Origin: Streptomyces sp. NBC_00285
Lineage (GTDB): Bacteria; Actinomycetota; Actinomycetes; Streptomycetales; Streptomycetaceae
Length of the DNA: 64,000 bases
Assembly (NCBI RefSeq): GCF_036174265.1
Contig: NZ_CP108055.1
Location: forward strand, 9,238,001 to 9,302,000
Reading direction: 5' to 3'
In this document: piece after piece, positions 1-8,677 of the stretch
How positions within the stretch are numbered: the first letter of the stretch is position 1
Layout of the letters: the number at the start of each line of letters is the position of its first letter
Notes under the pieces: generated by a model
What the model was told of the DNA's origin: nothing
Databases searched by the model: none
What the model saw: the letters and a program-made list of their open reading frames with translations, nothing else
Position numbers and translations under genes: made by a program

Positions 1-658
1 TCGCGCCCCGCACCACGTTGCCGGTGCCGCTGCCCTCCTTGACGGCGAGCCCGTCCGCGCTCTCGCCGTTCTTGCGCGGGTCGCGGTTGGCGTAACTGTC
101 CAGGTTCAGGATCTGGTTGTTGCTGGAGGCACCCTGCAGCTGGAAGCCCGACTCGTAGTTGTCGTGGGTCTTCAGACGGGCGAAGACATTGCCGTTGCAG
201 CCGTCGCAATAGACACCGTAGGGGCCGTTCACGATCTCCAGGTCCGAGATCCGCCAGTACGAGGCCTCCTGGTGGATCGCCCCCCGCTCGGCCCGCGGGA
301 TGCTCCCGCCGACCGGGGTGTGGCTCGCGGCCAGTTGCTCACCGTCGACCACGACCCGCTCGCCCTGGTAGGCGCCGAGGGACATGGGCAGGGACGCGGT
401 GCCGGAGGTGGTGATGGTGACGTTGTCGGTGAGGGCGTACGTCCCGCCGCGTACGGCGATGCTGTCGCCGGGCCGCGCCAGATCCACCGCCCGCTGGATC
501 GTCCGCAGCGGCCGGGCGAGCGTGCCCGGGGCCGTGTCGGCTCCGTTCGTCGCCACCACCAGGGTCGTCGGCGCCGCGGACGCCTCGCTCGCCGGTAAGG
601 CCGTGGCCAGTGCCCCGCCCACCAGTGCCACCGTCCAGATCGCCGTCTTCACACGCAT
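1..658 (-). CDS. Secreted PL9-type pectate lyase-like beta-helix protein (3' end outside window)
   Basis: This gene reads leftwards off the window edge, so about 219 N-terminal residues are visible. The ATG at 656-658 begins MRVKTAIW, followed by a hydrophobic stretch and an Ala-rich SEASAAP cleavage region, a Sec signal peptide. The mature start has the right-handed beta-helix opening typical of polysaccharide lyases (PLRTIQRAVDLARPGDSI, then VRGGTY). Further on, YANRDPRKNGESADGLAVK resembles the acidic calcium-binding segment of family 9 pectate lyases. The inferred role is extracellular degradation of pectin-like polymers. The catalytic lysine region lies outside the window, so activity cannot be judged. 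A different beta-helix lyase family is possible. Confidence 0.8.
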   Translation of the reverse strand, partial: MRVKTAIWTVALVGGALATALPASEASAAPTTLVVATNGADTAPGTLARPLRTIQRAVDLARPGDSIAVRGGTYALTDNVTITTSGTASLPMSLGAYQGERVVVDGEQLAASHTPVGGSIPRAERGAIHQEASYWRISDLEIVNGPYGVYCDGCNGNVFARLKTHDNYESGFQLQGASSNNQILNLDSYANRDPRKNGESADGLAVKEGSGTGNVVRGA

Positions 659-792
659 GGAGTCTCCCGCCTCGGCCCGACCGCCAGTTCCGGTTCTGTC
701 GCGGGGGAGTGGCCGCCCGGGGCGGGAAGGTTGCCGGGTCGGCAGGACAGGCGGGCGGGGCGGGGTCGGGCGCCGCGGCTAGGGTGGGCGGT

Positions 793-1284
793 GTGACCGA
801 CAGTGACAAGCGTCCGCTCGCCGTGTTCGACCTGGACAACACCCTGGCCGACACGGCCCACCGGCAGCGGTTCCTGGAACGCAAGCCGCGCGACTGGGAC
901 GCCTTCTTCGCGGCCGCGCCCCATGACCCACCGCTCCCGCAGGGCATCGCGCTGGTGCTGGAGAGCGCCGAGGAGTGCGAGGTCGTCTACCTCACAGGCC
1001 GCCCCGAGCGCTGCCGACGCGACACGCTCGCCTGGCTCGCCGCGCAGGGGCTCCCGGAGGGGCGCGTGTACATGCGGCGCAACGACGACCGGCGGCCCGC
1101 CCGGCGCACCAAGCTGGAGATCCTGAAGCGGCTCGCGGGCAGTCGGAAGATCCGGGTCCTGGTGGACGACGACGAGCTGGTCTGCGACGACGCCCAGCGC
1201 GCCGGCTTCAAGGTCGTACGGGCATGCTGGACCGCCCCCTCCGCCGAGCTCGAAGTGGCGCAGGAGCGGGAGGGGCGGACCTGA
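793..1284 (+). CDS. HAD-superfamily phosphatase (polynucleotide kinase phosphatase-like)
   Basis: 163 residues from the GTG at 793, preceded by a GGGTGGGCG purine-rich stretch. The first ten residues lead into FDLDNTLAD, the DxDxT nucleophile/acid motif of the haloacid dehalogenase fold. Near the middle YLTGRPERCRRDT supplies the motif II Thr and nearby Arg residues, and LVDDDELVCDDAQ near residue 120 is the acidic metal-binding motif. The arrangement (short cap, TGRPE) matches the phosphatase half of polynucleotide kinase/phosphatase-like proteins, but no kinase domain is present. Substrate is unknown. It stands alone, divergent from the pectate-lyase-like gene. A start upstream in the same frame is open but lacks support. 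Confidence 0.82.
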   Translation: MTDSDKRPLAVFDLDNTLADTAHRQRFLERKPRDWDAFFAAAPHDPPLPQGIALVLESAEECEVVYLTGRPERCRRDTLAWLAAQGLPEGRVYMRRNDDRRPARRTKLEILKRLAGSRKIRVLVDDDELVCDDAQRAGFKVVRACWTAPSAELEVAQEREGRT

Positions 1285-1339
1285 GCCGGACGTGAGCCGG
1301 AGCTGAGTCCGAGGTGCTGCGGAGGGGCGGTGCGGACCG

Positions 1340-1555
1340 TCAGTCGGACTCGTCGAGGCGGAAGCCGACCTTCAGTCCCACCTGCCAGTGGGCGACCTGC
1401 CCGTCCTCGATCTGGCCCCGCACCTGGATCACCTCGAACCAGTCGAGGTTCCGCAGGGTCTGCGAGGCACGGCGGATCCCGTTGTTGATCGCCTGGTCCA
1501 CGCCGTCGGGCGAGGTGCCCACGATCTCGGTGACCCGGTACGTGTGGTTCGACAT
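1340..1555 (-). CDS. Dodecin family flavin-binding protein
   Basis: 71 residues. The sequence [15 protein letters not shown], then [19 protein letters not shown] and [13 protein letters not shown] is the standard dodecin pattern: a beta-strand, one helix, and two strands. The Trp in LDWFEV lies at the position that stacks on flavin. Dodecins assemble as dodecameric hollow spheres that store or buffer flavins. The ATG at 1553-1555 is chosen because homologues start with this MSNHxYRV-type N-terminus. It is monocistronic, with no obvious flavin riboswitch upstream. Confidence 0.93.
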   Translation of the reverse strand: MSNHTYRVTEIVGTSPDGVDQAINNGIRRASQTLRNLDWFEVIQVRGQIEDGQVAHWQVGLKVGFRLDESD

Positions 1556-1769
1556 GCGGGTGCTCCTCTCCGCCGTGACAGCAGTGTCAGGCGTCACTCC
1601 ACCGTGCCCCAGGCCACGGCGGAACGCGAGCCGTCCGCATGCACTCTTTACACACACCGGGCAACCCGTCGAGGCCGGAAGCAGCCCTCACCGGCGTCGC
1701 GACCGATGCCCCGTCCGAAGCCCCACAGGCTCCAAGGGGGCCGCGGACGCCATCACCTACCGTTGGCCC

Positions 1770-2963
1770 ATGGACGGTATGCCTCGCCACATCCCTGCTC
1801 CCATCACTCCCATCCCCGCGAATCCACTGCGCCGTCTCTCCCTGGAAGAGCTCCGACGGCGTACGAGCATGAAGTGGCGGACATACCCGGCGGACGTGCT
1901 GCCGCTGTGGGTGGCCGAGATGGACGTCCCCCTGGCCGAACCCGTCGCCCAGGCGATCCGGGACGCGGTGACGCTGGGAGACACGGGCTACCCGGTCGGC
2001 ACGGCGTACGCGGAGGCGCTGGCCGACTTCGCAGGCAAGCGGTGGGGCTGGGACGGGCTCGCGGTGGAGCGCACGGCGATCGTCCCCGACGTGATGCTGG
2101 GCATCGTCGAGATGCTCAAGCTGGTCTCCGGACCGAGTGATCCTGTGGTCGTCAACTCCCCTGTGTACCCGCCGTTCTACCAGTTCGTCAGGAGCATGGG
2201 CCGACAGGCCGTGGAGGCTCCGCTCGGCGCGGACGGCCGGATCGACCTCGGTGTCCTGGAGGAAACCTTCGGGCGGCTCTCGAAGGGCGCGGGCCAGCCC
2301 GCGTATCTGCTGTGCAGCCCGCACAACCCGACCGGCACCGTCCACACCGCCGACGAGCTGACGGCCGTGGCCGCGCTGGCGCGGACCTACGGCGTGCGGG
2401 TCGTGGCCGACGAGATCCACGCCCCCGTCGTGGCGGTCGGCGAGAGTTTCGTCCCCTACCTCAGTGTGTCCGGCGCGGGGAACGGGCTCTCGCTGATGTC
2501 GGCCTCCAAGGCGTGGAACCTGGCCGGCCTCAAGGCCGCCGTGGCTGTCGCCGGTCCCGACGCGGCCGACGACCTCGCGCGTCTGCCCGAAGAGGTCGGT
2601 CACGGTCCCAGCCACCTCGGCGTCATCGCGCACACGGCCGCGCTGCGGGACGGCGGCGCCTGGCTCGACGCCCTGCTCACCGGCCTCGACGACAACCGAC
2701 AGCTGCTGGCCGAGCTCCTCGCCGAATCCCTGCCCGCCGTGCGCTACGCACCGGCCGGCGCCACCTACCTCGCATGGCTGGACTGCCGCCCGCTCGACCT
2801 GCCCGGCGATCCGGCGGCCGTCTTCCTGGAACGCGGCCGGGTCGCCCTGAACTCCGGCGAACCCTTCGGCACGGGTGGCACGGGTTTCGCCCGTCTGAAC
2901 CTGGCGACCTCACCCGAGCTGATCACCGAGGCGGTACGACGTATGGCGGCGGCCCTCGACTGA
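1770..2963 (+). CDS. PLP-dependent C-S beta-lyase (MalY/PatB type)
   Basis: 397 residues from the ATG at 1770. It is an aminotransferase class I/II fold: [11 protein letters not shown] near the N-terminus is the MalY/PatB signature, [11 protein letters not shown] binds the cofactor, [10 protein letters not shown] has the Asp that pairs with the PLP ring nitrogen, and [12 protein letters not shown] carries the Schiff-base lysine. Enzymes of this group cleave the C-S bond of cystathionine, cysteine or cysteine conjugates to pyruvate, ammonia and a thiol. It sits 4.6 kb from egtABCD, which has no egtE in the operon; a role in ergothioneine C-S cleavage is conceivable but EgtE is from a different fold subgroup. 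Downstream ATG codons exist, but this start retains the full N-terminal arm. Confidence 0.9.
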   Translation: MDGMPRHIPAPITPIPANPLRRLSLEELRRRTSMKWRTYPADVLPLWVAEMDVPLAEPVAQAIRDAVTLGDTGYPVGTAYAEALADFAGKRWGWDGLAVERTAIVPDVMLGIVEMLKLVSGPSDPVVVNSPVYPPFYQFVRSMGRQAVEAPLGADGRIDLGVLEETFGRLSKGAGQPAYLLCSPHNPTGTVHTADELTAVAALARTYGVRVVADEIHAPVVAVGESFVPYLSVSGAGNGLSLMSASKAWNLAGLKAAVAVAGPDAADDLARLPEEVGHGPSHLGVIAHTAALRDGGAWLDALLTGLDDNRQLLAELLAESLPAVRYAPAGATYLAWLDCRPLDLPGDPAAVFLERGRVALNSGEPFGTGGTGFARLNLATSPELITEAVRRMAAALD

Positions 2964-3191
2964 CAGTGACGATGTGACGTGGTGACGCTGCGGGTGGGCC
3001 GCAGATCAGGTCGGGGGCTGCGGCGCCTGCTCTGTGGTGGGCGTCGCTGCTGTCATACGGTCCAGCCGGAAGCCCCGGCCGGCCGGCGTTCCGCGTGCGG
3101 CACCGATCGACGAGGCGCCACCGGCCGTCAGTGGTGAGCAGTGCGGCCGGCTGACTCCCGGACCGCGTCCGTCGGTCACTAGGCTCCGGGC

Positions 3192-3689
3192 GTGAGATAC
3201 AGCGAACTCGAGACGGACGTACTTCAGTTGATCGTCGGAGCCACCGAGGAAGACGTCCGGGCGTTCGGGGAGGAGACGGTCACTCGTCTGGTGCGGTCAG
3301 AGCTGTTCCGCGACGCCGTCGAGGACGAACTCACCGACGAAGCCCGGGCAGCACTCGTCACCGCCTGCGCGAACATCCTGACGATCAGTGCCCCCGAGCT
3401 GCACGACAAGCTCGCGACGATCTACGACGGCATCCTGGTCGACGACGATCTGGACACCGGAATCCTCACCGCCGTCCAGGCGTTGGCGCACTGGCACAGC
3501 TACCTGAATCAGAACCGACGCGGTGAGCTCTACGAACTCGCCATCCGTTCCATCGAGGACATCGACCACGAGGTATCCGCAGACCTCGACGACTTCCTCG
3601 CCACACCGGAGATGGCCGCCGAGTACGAACGCATCCGCCGGCTGCTTGGCCCCGGCGCGCGTCAGGAACGTGGGCCACTTTCCGCGTAG
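3192..3689 (+). CDS. Unrecognised acidic alpha-helical protein
   Basis: 165 residues from a GTG at 3192. I do not recognise the family. It is acidic, rich in Glu, Asp, Leu and Ala, with no signal peptide or membrane segment and no cysteine-metal motif; predicted by eye to be almost wholly helical. The C-terminal section, with HWHSYLNQNRRGELYELA and many Asp/Glu residues, looks like a helical repeat. Codon third positions are strongly G/C, supporting a real gene. It is isolated, with 228 nt upstream and 451 nt downstream without a clear gene. Small acidic helical proteins of this kind can be immunity proteins or phage-type factors, but nothing nearby supports that. Confidence 0.7.
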   Translation: MRYSELETDVLQLIVGATEEDVRAFGEETVTRLVRSELFRDAVEDELTDEARAALVTACANILTISAPELHDKLATIYDGILVDDDLDTGILTAVQALAHWHSYLNQNRRGELYELAIRSIEDIDHEVSADLDDFLATPEMAAEYERIRRLLGPGARQERGPLSA

Positions 3690-4140
3690 CCGGTCCCATG
3701 GCCACCGTCTCGGTCGGTCTGCCGACGCCGACCGTGGTCACCCCGGCCTCGCCCGTCAGGCGCATGTCCTCGACCCAGACCTCCTCGGGCCCCTGCTCGG
3801 GGTTGTAGTCACGTGGGGGGCGACGGGAGGTGTCAGCCCTTGTCGACGCCGGGGGTCCTCGGATCGGACGCGGCACCGCTGCCGCCGCACGCCAAGAGCG
3901 GCGGTGAGCAGGCACCCGGCAGAGCGGCACCACCGACGGCGCTTCCGTCGTCCAAGGGACCGACGTGAACGTCGACGACCAGCTCCGGAAGATCGTCCGC
4001 ATCAACTGAGCGGCCACGGACGGCCAGGAGGGCGGGCGTTCACCTTCGCCCACTCTCCCGGTCCGGGCGGCTCTCGCTCGGCCTGTTCCCCGCATGATCG
4101 GTACGGTGGTACCGGGACGAGTGGAGGGGGCGGTGCGGCC
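3690..4140. other. 451-nt gap without a convincing gene; possible relics
   Basis: No intact gene is supported here. On the minus strand about 3690-3815 reads as a coding-like segment (NPEQGPEEVWVEDMRLTGEA) without a plausible start or a recognisable fold. On the plus strand 3940-4008 reads GASVVQGTDVNVDDQLRKIV before a stop, which resembles a gene 3' end without its body. Both look like degraded gene pieces, but neither family is identified. Confidence 0.35.
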
Positions 4141-4635
4141 GTGAGCGAGGAAGCGGAGATCGGGACGGCGAAGGAGGCCGCCGAGCATGAGCTCATTCTG
4201 GCGTTCGGGCGCCTGCAAGGGGCGGCCAACCGGCTGGAGTACATCCTCGGCCGGGCGCTCGAGGAGGAGTGCGGCATCAGCCATCTGGTCTTCGAGGTCC
4301 TGCTGATCCTCGGCCGGGCGGGCGACCCGGGCTTGTCGATGCGGGCCGTCGCGCAGGAACAGGTGCTGACCACCGGGGGCGCCACGCGTCTGGTGGACCG
4401 TATGGAGGCGGCGGGTCTGGTCGAACGCGCGGCGGACCCCGGCGACCGGCGCGGGCGACTGGTGCGCCTGACCCCGCTGGGCGAGGAGACGGCCGTACGC
4501 GCGTCACGGGTCCACCTGGAGAACATCCAGCGGCACTTCGTGCAGCCTCTCCCCGCAGGGGACCGCGTGCGATTCGCCGAGGATCTGCGGATCCTCAGCC
4601 ACGCCGCCAGGGACGTACTGCCCCGGCTGCCCTGA
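4141..4635 (+). CDS. MarR family transcriptional regulator
   Basis: 164 residues from GTG at 4141. A helical dimerisation arm (EAAEHELILAFGRLQ) is followed by the winged helix: LVFEVLLILGR, SMRAVAQEQVLTTGGATRLVDRM (recognition helix region), and the DPGDRRGRLVRLT wing, which is diagnostic of MarR proteins. It lies directly upstream of, and in the same direction as, the DsbA-MBL-SnoaL operon beginning at 4789. A dyad at 4717-4730 in the gap is a candidate operator, so it probably controls that operon and possibly itself. MarR proteins usually sense phenolics or oxidants; the effector is unknown here. Confidence 0.9.
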   Translation: MSEEAEIGTAKEAAEHELILAFGRLQGAANRLEYILGRALEEECGISHLVFEVLLILGRAGDPGLSMRAVAQEQVLTTGGATRLVDRMEAAGLVERAADPGDRRGRLVRLTPLGEETAVRASRVHLENIQRHFVQPLPAGDRVRFAEDLRILSHAARDVLPRLP

Positions 4636-4716
4636 CCTGCGGTTCGGCGACAACCCTGATCTAATGACGTCACCCGCCATGGTGTGGCACGGGTCACAAC
4701 AAGGCGGAAATATCTG

Positions 4717-4730
4717 AGTAGTCAGTTACT
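4717..4730. promoter_or_regulatory. Candidate MarR operator dyad upstream of the DsbA-like operon
   Basis: AGTA-GTCAGT-TACT is an inverted repeat with 4-bp arms in an unusually AT-rich stretch (4711-4740) of an otherwise very GC-rich region, 59 nt ahead of the operon's first start codon. The position between a MarR gene and its likely target suits an operator; the arms are short, so this is tentative. Confidence 0.4.
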
Positions 4731-4788
4731 GTTTGATCAGGTGAATCGCTCGCGGAAGGTGCGAGCCCCCACCCTGCCGAGGTCCCTG

Positions 4789-5400
4789 ATGAAGCTCGTC
4801 CATGTCTTCGACGCCTACTGCGGCTGGTCGCACGGGTTCTCCACGACCCTGCGCGAGGTCATTGCGCGGCATCCCGAACTGCCGGTCGAGGTGGTCTCCG
4901 GCGGCCTGTTCACCGGCCCGAGGCGGGTGCCCGTCCGTGAGTTCGGCTATGTGCAGGGTGCGAACGCGGAGATCGCCAAGCTGACCGGTGCCGTGTTCGG
5001 TGAGGGGTACGAGCGGCTGATCGCCGACGGCTCGTTCGTGATGGACTCCGAGGCCGCCGCGCGCGGTGTCGCCGCCCTGCGCCAGGCGGCCCCCGAGCGT
5101 GCGGCCGAGCTGGTCGTGGCCCTCCAGCAGGCGTTCTACGTCGACGGTTCGAGCCTGTCCGAGGCTGCCACCTACCGGGCGGTCGCCGAGGGGGCCGGGC
5201 TGGACGCCGACGCCGTGGTCGCTGCTTTCGAGTCCGATGAGGCGCCCTACACGGCGGCGGACGACTTCCACCGCGCGGCCGAACTCGGGGTCACCGGCTT
5301 TCCCACCCTGCTCGCCGTCGACGGCCGGCAGGTCAGTGTCCTGGCCCGCGGGCATGCCACCGCCGATGACGTGGACCGGCGCCTGGCGAGCCTTTCCTGA
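4789..5400 (+). CDS. DsbA family thioredoxin-fold protein with CGWS active site
   Basis: 203 residues; the ATG at 4789 is used because MKLVHVFDAYCGWSHGF aligns with the DsbA/FrnE N-terminal strand, whereas the longer frame adds basic, non-conserved residues. The fold has the first strand, a helical insertion domain (residues 60-150) and the cis-Pro loop ELGVTGFPTLLAV. The motif that is CxxC in oxidoreductases is CGWS here, leaving one cysteine, so disulfide exchange would need a monothiol mechanism. The protein lacks a signal peptide and is cytoplasmic. It heads an operon with an MBL-like gene 43 nt downstream. Confidence 0.85.
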   Translation: MKLVHVFDAYCGWSHGFSTTLREVIARHPELPVEVVSGGLFTGPRRVPVREFGYVQGANAEIAKLTGAVFGEGYERLIADGSFVMDSEAAARGVAALRQAAPERAAELVVALQQAFYVDGSSLSEAATYRAVAEGAGLDADAVVAAFESDEAPYTAADDFHRAAELGVTGFPTLLAVDGRQVSVLARGHATADDVDRRLASLS

Positions 5401-5443
5401 AGTCCCTCTTCCCACCTCTCCACCCCCGCAAGGAGAACCGACG

Positions 5444-6250
5444 ATGAGCACCCTGTCCTTCAAGGTCCTGGACCTGGACTTCCCGGCCGGATCCAAGAAC
5501 AAGACCGCCACCCTGGTCACCGGCGAGAGCGAGGCGCTGCTGGTGGACGCCGCGTTCACCCGCGCCGACGGCCACCGGCTGGCCGCCGAGATCCTCGACT
5601 CCGGCAAGACGCTGAGCACGGTCTTCGTCTCGCACGCCGACCCCGACTTCTACTTCGGCGCCGAGGTCGTCGCGGACGCGTTTCCCGAGGCGGTGTTCGT
5701 GGCGACTCCGCTGGTCATCGAGCACATCAAGGACTCCTACGAGGGCAAGCTGAAGGCGTGGGCCGCGCTGGGCTCGAACCTGCCCACCCGCCTGGTCGAC
5801 CTCACCCCGCTCACCGGCGACCTCACCCTGGAAGGCCACACCTTCGAGCTGAAGGGCGGCCCGGCCGGCCTGCCCGACCGGCACTACCTGTGGCAGGCCG
5901 AGTCCCGTGCTCTGCTGGGCGGAGTGCTGCTCTTCCAGCAGGAGCACGTCTGGGTCGCCGACACTGCCACCCCCACCGACCGCGCCGCCTGGATCGACCT
6001 GCTGGACGAGATGGCCGCCCTCGACCCGGACCTGGTCGTCCCCGGCCACCGTCTGCCGAACACGCCCGCTGACGCCTCCGCGATCTCCGCCACCCGCGAG
6101 TACCTGGTCGCGTTCGAGGAGGAGCTGGCCGCGGCGGCCGACGGTGCCGCGCTGACCGAGGCGCTGGTCAAGCGTTACCCCGGCTACGGCATGCTGATCG
6201 CCGCGCAGATCGGTGCGAAGGTCGCCAAGGGCGAGATGAAGTGGGGCTGA
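5444..6250 (+). CDS. Metallo-beta-lactamase-fold protein with degenerate metal site
   Basis: 268 residues, ATG at 5444 preceded by AAGGAGAAC. The MBL core is recognisable: TLVTGESEALLVDAAF, then the strand leading to VFVSHADPDFYFG, later VVPGHRLPN. In canonical members the motif is HxHxDH; here it reads H-A-D-P-D-F, so the second and last histidines are replaced, and the usual Asp of the GDxLF segment is Gly (LLGGVLLF). The late PGH histidine is kept. Hydrolysis with a standard binuclear zinc centre is therefore doubtful. It is co-transcribed with the DsbA-like gene and a SnoaL-like gene that begins 2 nt after its stop. Confidence 0.85.
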   Translation: MSTLSFKVLDLDFPAGSKNKTATLVTGESEALLVDAAFTRADGHRLAAEILDSGKTLSTVFVSHADPDFYFGAEVVADAFPEAVFVATPLVIEHIKDSYEGKLKAWAALGSNLPTRLVDLTPLTGDLTLEGHTFELKGGPAGLPDRHYLWQAESRALLGGVLLFQQEHVWVADTATPTDRAAWIDLLDEMAALDPDLVVPGHRLPNTPADASAISATREYLVAFEEELAAAADGAALTEALVKRYPGYGMLIAAQIGAKVAKGEMKWG

Positions 6251-6252
6251 CC

Positions 6253-6669
6253 ATGAGCGAGTCGTCGTTCGCCACGTCGTCCGCGCCGGCCGATGTAGTA
6301 CGGCGTCAGTACCTGGCCTCGGCCGCCGGGGACCTGGACGCCTTGCGGGCCACGCTGGCCCCGGATGTGGAGTGGACGGAGATGGCCGGCTTCCCGCTGG
6401 CCGGCACCTACCGCACCCCCGAGGGGGTCACCGCCAACGTGATGGAGCAGTTGGGCAAGGAGTGGGAGGGCTGGGCCGCCCATGACGACACCTATGTCGT
6501 CGACGGGGAGAACGTCGTCGTCCTGGCCCGCTACACCGCCACCAACAAGGCCACCGGCAAGGCGATCGACGTGCGGGTCGCGCACCACTTCGTCGTACGC
6601 GGCGGACTCATCGTGCGCTTCGAACAGTTCGTCGACACCGCTCTCGTCCGCGACGCCATGAACGCCTGA
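6253..6669 (+). CDS. SnoaL-like/NTF2-fold protein
   Basis: 138 residues from ATG 6253, directly following the MBL-like gene (2-nt gap), implying translational coupling. The NTF2-like pattern is clear: VVRRQYLASAAGDLDALRAT, LAPDVEWTEM, and a run of strands ending VRGGLIVRFEQFVD. Such small proteins are isomerases, cyclases or ester hydrolases or simply ligand binders. No catalytic residue set can be assigned. The operon context with a DsbA-like and an MBL-like protein suggests detoxification or secondary metabolism, which is inference. Confidence 0.85.
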   Translation: MSESSFATSSAPADVVRRQYLASAAGDLDALRATLAPDVEWTEMAGFPLAGTYRTPEGVTANVMEQLGKEWEGWAAHDDTYVVDGENVVVLARYTATNKATGKAIDVRVAHHFVVRGGLIVRFEQFVDTALVRDAMNA

Positions 6670-6730
6670 CAGGCCCACCCGGCATCCGCAGAGCAGCCAT
6701 CCGTACCACCTCCGTGGAGAGGGGAAGCAC

Positions 6731-7111
6731 GTGTCCGCTGCCGACAACAAGGCGCTCGTCATCGCGTTCTACGAGCAGTCGTTCAACGACTACCAGCCGG
6801 AAGAGGCCGCCGCCGCGTATCTCGGGGAGAGCTACACCCAGCACAACCCCGAGGCGCAGGACAGCCCCCAGGCGTTCGTGGGCTATGTCCACTGGCTGCG
6901 CGGGCAGTTCCCCGATCTGCGCCTGGACATCAAGAGGGCCCTCGCCGAAGGGGACCTCGTGGTCACCCACAGCAACCTGCACCTCAAGCCCGGCGACCGG
7001 GGCATGGCCGTCGCCGACTTCTGGCGCCTTTCCGACGGAAGGATCGTCGAGCACTGGGACGTGATCCAGGAGGTGCCCGAGAAGAGCGCCAACGACAACA
7101 CCATGTTCTGA
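6731..7111 (+). CDS. SnoaL-like polyketide cyclase family protein
   Basis: 126 residues from a GTG at 6731 with GGAGAGGGG upstream. The sequence ALVIAFYEQSFNDYQPEEA, SYTQHNPEAQD, and FWRLSDGRIVEHWDVIQEVP is the typical predicted SnoaL-like family with conserved H (QHNP) and the HWDV motif. Proteins of this group are abundant in actinobacteria and often have no known substrate. It is the last gene of the operon; a 13-bp hairpin follows the stop by 18 nt. It differs from the preceding SnoaL-like protein, so the two may form a heteromeric pair or act separately. Confidence 0.87.
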   Translation: MSAADNKALVIAFYEQSFNDYQPEEAAAAYLGESYTQHNPEAQDSPQAFVGYVHWLRGQFPDLRLDIKRALAEGDLVVTHSNLHLKPGDRGMAVADFWRLSDGRIVEHWDVIQEVPEKSANDNTMF

Positions 7112-7129
7112 GTTCGGCAGCGTCACCCC

Positions 7130-7163
7130 GCCGTGTGTCGCGGCACAGGTCGCGACACACGGC
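7130..7163 (+). terminator. Strong hairpin terminator of the 4789-7111 operon
   Basis: A perfect 13-bp inverted repeat (GCCGTGTGTCGCG and its complement) with an 8-nt loop follows the last gene of the operon. There is no U-tract, as is usual for Streptomyces terminators. Confidence 0.8.
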
Positions 7164-7242
7164 TCACGCATGCGCTGCTCCAGACGCGTTCGGGCCGTCG
7201 AGACACGGGCGTTGACCTTCCGGAGCAGTTGTCGACCTCGTA

Positions 7243-7614
7243 GTGCACCTCGACGCAGGCGACGTGATCGGCCCCCTCAACGCCGACATCCTCTCCGACC
7301 TCGGCAGCGCCCTCGCTGGCAGCCTGGGTCTGGCCGCCGGCGCCAACCTCAACCCCGAGGGCCGCTTCCCCAGCATGTTCGAGCCGGTGCACGGCTCCGC
7401 CCCGGACATCGCCGGCCAGGGCCTGGCCAACCCGATCGGCGCGGTCGGCAGTGCGGCCCTGATGCTGGAGCACTTCGGCCTGGCCGACCAGGCGGCCCGC
7501 CTGAACAAGGCGATCGAGGCCACCGCCGCCGCGGGCGTCCTCACCCGCGACGTCGGAGGCACGGCCACGACCGAGGACGTGACCAAGGCGCTGATCGACG
7601 CGCTCAGCGCCTGA
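7243..7614 (+). pseudogene. C-terminal relic of tartrate/isopropylmalate-type dehydrogenase
   Basis: Only the last ~115 residues of a ~350-residue decarboxylating dehydrogenase remain: [57 protein letters not shown]. The [17 protein letters not shown] segment is the NAD-binding loop of tartrate/D-malate dehydrogenases. The N-terminal domain with the substrate-binding arginines is absent. Upstream of 7243 the frame runs into a stop, and the sequence just before NADIL ([11 protein letters not shown]) does not match the usual VVASNLF segment, suggesting a deletion junction there. Its stop overlaps the end of convergent egtD by 11 nt. A non-functional remnant is the best reading. Confidence 0.85.
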
Positions 7615-8677
7615 CGATCCGGGGTCCGGCCCGGTGCGCGGTGGCGAGGGTGACTGCGAAGCCCGCCTCGGAGTCGGCCCACACCTGGTCGGTCTGAAGG
7701 CCCGCGGCCGTCAGTTCCGACCGCAGTCCGTCCGTGGTGAACTTCGCGCTCCGTTCAGTGATCCATTCCTCTCCACGGTCGAAGTGCACCGTGAGACCGA
7801 GCTGCCGGACCGAGACGCGCTGCTCGGTGAGACTGCGCAGCCTCATCTCGATGTGCTGTTCGGCGTCGTTCCACACGGCCCGGTGCTCGAAGGCATCGGG
7901 CTCGAAGTCGGCGTCCAGTTCGCGGTTGAGGACGTACAGGAGATTCTTGTTGAACTGAGCGGTGACGCCTTCACAGTCGTCGTAGGCCGCGATCATCTCC
8001 TGGGTGTCCTTGACCAGGTCGGCGCCGATCAGCAGGAAGTCCTCGGGGCGCATGAGGCTTCGGATCTCCCGCAGGAAGGGGACACGGACGGACCGGCGGA
8101 AGTTCCCCAGAGTGCTGCCGATGAAGGCGATCAACCGGGGCGCGCCGACGGGCGGTTCGGGCAGCGTCAGAGGAGCCGTGAAGTCGGCACGAAGGGCATG
8201 GAGCGTGAGCTGCGGATACTCCTGCACGAGGTGCGCGCCGGCCTGGTGCAGGGCGTCCTCGCTGACGTCGACGGGGACGTAGTGGAGTCCCGCCGGGCCG
8301 AGGGCCTCCAGGATCAGTTTCGTCTTCGTGCTGCTGCCCGACCCGAGTTCCACGAGGCTGCGGGCCCCGGTGCGCTCGGCGATGTCGCGGGCGTGGAGCA
8401 CGAACAACCCCAGCTCCGCACGCCACAGCGGGTATTCCTTGAGCTGGGTGATCTCCTCGAACAGTTCGCTGCCGCGGGCGTCGTAGAACCAGGTGGGAGC
8501 GGTGGACTTCGGAGTACTCGTCAGGCCGGTCCGGATGTCGGCGCGCAGGGCCCTGGCGTAGTGCTCGGCGTCCAGGGTGTTGGTGTAGCCGTAGGTGCGG
8601 GTGCCGGTCACGGGTGCCTCACTTCGGTCGGCGGCGGACTGCGGGCGTTCTGACCCCCACAGAGGGAACGGGCTCAT
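7604..8677 (-). CDS. egtD: Histidine N-alpha-methyltransferase EgtD
   Basis: 357 residues. EgtD adds three methyl groups to histidine from S-adenosylmethionine, giving hercynine, the first step of ergothioneine synthesis. Visible signatures are [19 protein letters not shown], the SAM-binding [30 protein letters not shown], and [10 protein letters not shown], in the order of the family. Length is slightly above usual because of a ~25-residue N-terminal extension; the ATG at 8675-8677 is favoured because it overlaps the egtC stop as ATGA, although the in-frame GTG shortly downstream ([11 protein letters not shown]) is possible. Last gene of the operon; convergent with the dehydrogenase relic. 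Confidence 0.96.
   Translation of the reverse strand: MSPFPLWGSERPQSAADRSEAPVTGTRTYGYTNTLDAEHYARALRADIRTGLTSTPKSTAPTWFYDARGSELFEEITQLKEYPLWRAELGLFVLHARDIAERTGARSLVELGSGSSTKTKLILEALGPAGLHYVPVDVSEDALHQAGAHLVQEYPQLTLHALRADFTAPLTLPEPPVGAPRLIAFIGSTLGNFRRSVRVPFLREIRSLMRPEDFLLIGADLVKDTQEMIAAYDDCEGVTAQFNKNLLYVLNRELDADFEPDAFEHRAVWNDAEQHIEMRLRSLTEQRVSVRQLGLTVHFDRGEEWITERSAKFTTDGLRSELTAAGLQTDQVWADSEAGFAVTLATAHRAGPRIVRR

Noticed and set aside
1770..2963. Naming the C-S lyase egtE
   Set aside because: Motifs are MalY/PatB class I/II, whereas EgtE is a NifS-like class V enzyme; proximity alone is not enough.
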